NCBI GenBank assembly: GCA_030378125.1 | Contig: JAUCGN010000090.1 | Coordinates: forward strand, 1-6,922 | Length of the DNA: 6,922 nt | Reading direction: 5' to 3' | Source of the DNA: Thiotrichales bacterium HSG1 | GTDB lineage: Bacteria > Pseudomonadota > Gammaproteobacteria > Beggiatoales > Beggiatoaceae | Shown: positions 6,001 to 6,922 of the stretch, one piece after another | Position numbering within the stretch: position 1 is the stretch's first letter | Layout of the letters: the number at the start of each line of letters is the position of its first letter | Translations under genes and position numbers: made by a program | Notes under the pieces: generated by a model | Seen by the model: only the letters and a program-made list of their open reading frames with translations | What the model was told of the DNA's origin: nothing | Databases searched by the model: none

Positions 6001-6922
6001 ACCAGACCATTCCCAATACAACACCGTTTTTCCGTCTTGAGTGGTTTTCTCAGAGAAAGTCGGAGCAGGTATATCTCTAGTAGAACCAGATGCAGTTTTC
6101 CAACTTACATATTCTAAGTCATCGTCCAATACATCAACTATACTAGGATTTATAAACAAAGTTTCTGCCTTATTTTTTAAGGACATATCATATGTTGCAG
6201 TTTTACCCGGGGTAATCGTTGACGCTCCAGCAACAACCTTGGTTACCACAGGTTTCGCCATAGCATAAACGATTTCAGTTTTTTTGGTTTTACTATTACT
6301 TAATGAACCAACTTCAGAAAAAGCAGTGTTTTCAATAATATCACCAACATTAACTAACTCACCTTCCCGATCTTCTGGTAATACATCAACCGCAAAACCA
6401 GTAGCTTTTGCTCGACTAACTTGAGAACGAAAACCAACTGGTACAGATGGGTAAGTCCATTTTAAATCAGTTATGTATTCATCTACACCCAAATTTAATG
6501 AAGTTACATCAACAGACTTCGCTGATGGTGTATCAAAAGGACTGCCAACTACTGTTGTCCAGTCAGATTTGTCATTAGTTTTATATTCAACATTAACCGG
6601 AATTGAACCTTCTGCCTGATTATTATCTCCAGCTCTTATTTTGGTGACTACCAATTGAGTAGGTATAGAGTCAGTAATTACCATGTTCGTAAGAGCAACA
6701 TTACCAGTATTTTTAATGGTGAATCCGTAATCAAAACCACCTTCTGGAATAACTGTGTTTGGGCCACCTTTCAACACCGAAAAATCAATAAAACCTTCAC
6801 CCATACCAGGTCCAAAACTATTAGTTACCTGTGCAGTATAAACCTGTGGCTCTTCTACACCAACTAAACTACCAGTAGCAGTAACTACATTGGTTATGTC
6901 ACCTACAGCAAAATTGGATGAT
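3043..6922 (-). CDS. Giant extracellular repeat protein: DUF11-like repeats, three SdrD-B/Cna-B domains, C-terminal propeller-like region (5' truncated by window edge)
   Basis: The frame is open to the window edge: 39 codons precede the ATG at 6804 and belong to a repeat, ending in an ITNVVTATGS strand. That ATG is therefore internal. 1292 residues are visible, ending at TAG (3045-3043). In order: DUF11-like (TIGR01451-type) units to about residue 590, with the hallmark NTGNVALTN/NTGNVAMTN and several cysteines (e.g. NPCRTEVLPTNPPGC); three SdrD-B-like domains starting at residues 591, 714 and 843 (LGNRVWLDTNANGIQD, LGDYVWFDRDQNG, LGNQVWIDS); and a C-terminal region (about 1018-1280) of blade-like repeats between two cysteines. 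The protein is very rich in Asp and Glu, and loops such as DVDNDGD and DVDSDGITD look like Ca2+ sites. Known for these families: stalk-like cell-surface or adhesin proteins. No LPXTG, PEP-CTERM, RTX repeat or C-terminal membrane segment is visible. An adhesin or surface-layer role is inferred; the export route must be read from the missing N-terminus. Confidence 0.9.
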   Translation of the reverse strand, partial: SSNFAVGDITNVVTATGSLVGVEEPQVYTAQVTNSFGPGMGEGFIDFSVLKGGPNTVIPEGGFDYGFTIKNTGNVALTNMVITDSIPTQLVVTKIRAGDNNQAEGSIPVNVEYKTNDKSDWTTVVGSPFDTPSAKSVDVTSLNLGVDEYITDLKWTYPSVPVGFRSQVSRAKATGFAVDVLPEDREGELVNVGDIIENTAFSEVGSLSNSKTKKTEIVYAMAKPVVTKVVAGASTITPGKTATYDMSLKNKAETLFINPSIVDVLDDDLEYVSWKTASGSTRDIPAPTFSEKTTQDGKTVLYWEWSGDNEYSFKKWDIYKITVTVRVKNDTLPGLIGNRAYSIAENPNNAINLSSCIDKVADSNDVDNDGDVEELLCSSDVASITSSQMAAMDSVKWVRGQLDDEYHRYPKWGKTARGGTLDYRLIVSNTGNVAMTNVVVIDILPFVSDTGVIDRSQRESNWQPRLRDAVYAGNGIIVSYSVEENPCRTEVLPTNPPGCKEPQWSTNLPDEIATVRSLRFDFGDKVFEPGDALQLEWPMLAPIDAALGTEEEPSIAWNSFGYVATRVDNGEQLLPSEPIKVGIEVVDFEPAVLGNRVWLDTNANGIQDNDEIGLNGVKVEVYSADNGELLDFTRTADGPEGNPGFYIFSFLDGGNYFLKFYPPVGYAVSPQDAGDDDLADSDVNPDTNTTIPVTLLSETIDYSWDMGLVEKGTAALGDYVWFDRDQNGQHNESKDLGIGGVEVTLYRDDGNGVADPTSDLQVGESIRTADDGSYLFEDLGPGDYFVKFTLPEDAKHFTTKNEGSDDAEDSDVDSDGITDIITLGKNEFNKTVDAGIFKIIGDLSLGNQVWIDSSNEEDKSKDLDGIFNIADGDKGINGVKVNLYRDSDDNNEYTPDVDQYVTSMVTFTKGGVPGYYLFEDLLPGDYIVQVAPENFTVGNPLNDNNPTNSRSMVASEGGSDPDDGVDNDSNGIPLAGHGAVSLAVTLVTPDDINDVAARNNPTVDFGFNVREDIVITGCAAPSFYALNDKLLNDTMILAITPIDGSVKELGSELAGYDLEGLDTDPVTGLLYASSGDDTNSHPVGTLYQIDMESGKPTAVGPIWDGEVSAISFTNEGVLWGWVDREIGPLTVDLSTGIGKQVSESETDYSQLAIEAMTWDNENQVLYLAENSGGTGDNSAENSTLYSWDSDTGAVQICPLKDADGERVNGQIEALDMADNNVLLFAVHENEDTNIYGWRVGSSECPIIPSDSDLGNIVLMYDTVLYSDIEAIAWPKSCDIEEIITQQGLENAE
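3085..3870 (-). repeat. C-terminal beta-propeller-like region with five blade motifs
   Basis: Five spaced copies of a short motif of the form (I/L)-E-(A/G)-(L/M/I)-x-(W/D) plus a following V-L-Y strand occur: DLEGLDTDPVTGLLYA (3753-3716), EVSAISFTNEGVLWGW (3606-3559), AIEAMTWDNENQVLYLA (3468-3418), QIEALDMADNNVLLFAV (3294-3244) and DIEAIAWP (3123-3100). Spacing is about 46-58 residues, the size of a propeller blade. Most copies are preceded by a (T)-L-Y-x-(I/W)-D---G strand pair. Cysteines at 3870-3868 and 3093-3091 flank the region and could close it with a disulphide. The last, partial copy could complete the first blade. This resembles DUF6923/DUF4394-type repeats; the exact family is uncertain. 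Confidence 0.7.
3896..5151 (-). repeat. Three consecutive SdrD-B/Cna-B-like domains
   Basis: Domain 1 starts at 5151, domain 2 at 4782 and domain 3 at 4395. Each opens with (A/S)-L-G-(N/D)-x-V-W-(L/F/I)-D, continues to a G-(L/I)-(N/G)-G-V-(K/E)-V turn and a Y strand, and later has a G-x-Y-x-F---L--G-(N/D)-Y core (FYIFSFLDGGNYF, SYLFEDLGPGDYF, YYLFEDLLPGDYI). Acidic clusters (DDDLADSDVNPDTN, SDDAEDSDVDSDG, DPDDGVDNDSNG) fit the Ca2+-binding loops known for SdrD B domains. Domain 3 is about 40 residues longer than the others, with an insertion early (SNEEDKSKDLDGIFNIADG) and a longer acidic end. Confidence 0.88.
5160..6922 (-). repeat. DUF11-like repeat region of the giant surface protein
   Basis: At least three Ig-like units are visible plus the end of another. 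The end piece is ITNVVTATGS near 6900-6860. The first full unit holds NTGNVALTNMVITDSIP (6661-6711) and closes with DIIENTAFSEVGS near 6310. The second is more divergent: TPGKTATYDMSLKNKAE near 6200, closing with GNRAYSIAEN near 5890. The third holds NTGNVAMTNVVVIDILP (5587-5637). The first and third motifs share a run of at least 14 identical bases (GCAACATTACCAGT on the + strand). DUF11 units are known in long extracellular proteins of many bacteria, where they act as spacers or stalks. Confidence 0.8.

Noticed and set aside
6802..6804. ATG as start codon of the giant - strand protein
   Set aside because: The frame runs on to the window edge and the 39 upstream codons encode a DUF11-type ending (ITNVVTATGS) continuous with the repeat; there is also no signal peptide after this Met.

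Overview
This AT-rich window carries the 3' end of a large signalling protein on the + strand and two genes for exported proteins on the - strand. The genes are convergent. Its content (a hybrid histidine kinase with three receiver domains, a giant DUF11/SdrD-B-type surface protein, and a PPC-like two-repeat secreted protein) and its low GC suggest an AT-rich Gram-negative bacterium. A gammaproteobacterium of the Beggiatoa/Thiothrix kind is a plausible guess. That assignment rests on impression only, because no rRNA or core marker gene is present.

Layout: (1) 1-1353, + strand, the C-terminal end of a hybrid sensor kinase. It starts inside the last strand of the HATPase domain and continues through a proline/charge-rich linker and three receiver (REC) domains, the middle one degenerate. 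(2) 1354-1591, a convergent intergenic stretch with a possible 56-codon - strand ORF of unknown origin (1371-1541) and a short hairpin. (3) 1592-2914, - strand, a complete gene for a secreted 440-residue protein with a signal peptide, two related ~125-residue beta-rich repeats and a distinct C-terminal domain. (4) 2915-3042, an intergenic region with a strong - strand Rho-independent terminator directly against the ribosome-binding site of the 440-residue protein. (5) 3043-6922, - strand, the 3' end of a very large extracellular protein: DUF11-like repeats, then three SdrD-B/Cna-B-like domains with acidic, probably Ca2+-binding loops, then a C-terminal beta-propeller-like region.

The two - strand genes lie in the same direction and both encode exported beta-rich proteins, so they may belong to one cell-surface locus. 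The terminator between them means the second gene is either set apart from the first or expressed through controlled read-through. The kinase converges on them and could belong to a separate transcription unit; nothing in the sequence ties it to them functionally. Two points deserve a second look: the terminator that abuts, and could exchange pairing with, the ribosome-binding site, and the five blade-like repeats in the C-terminus of the giant protein, which has no recognisable anchor. I saw no RNA genes, insertion sequences or CRISPR arrays.
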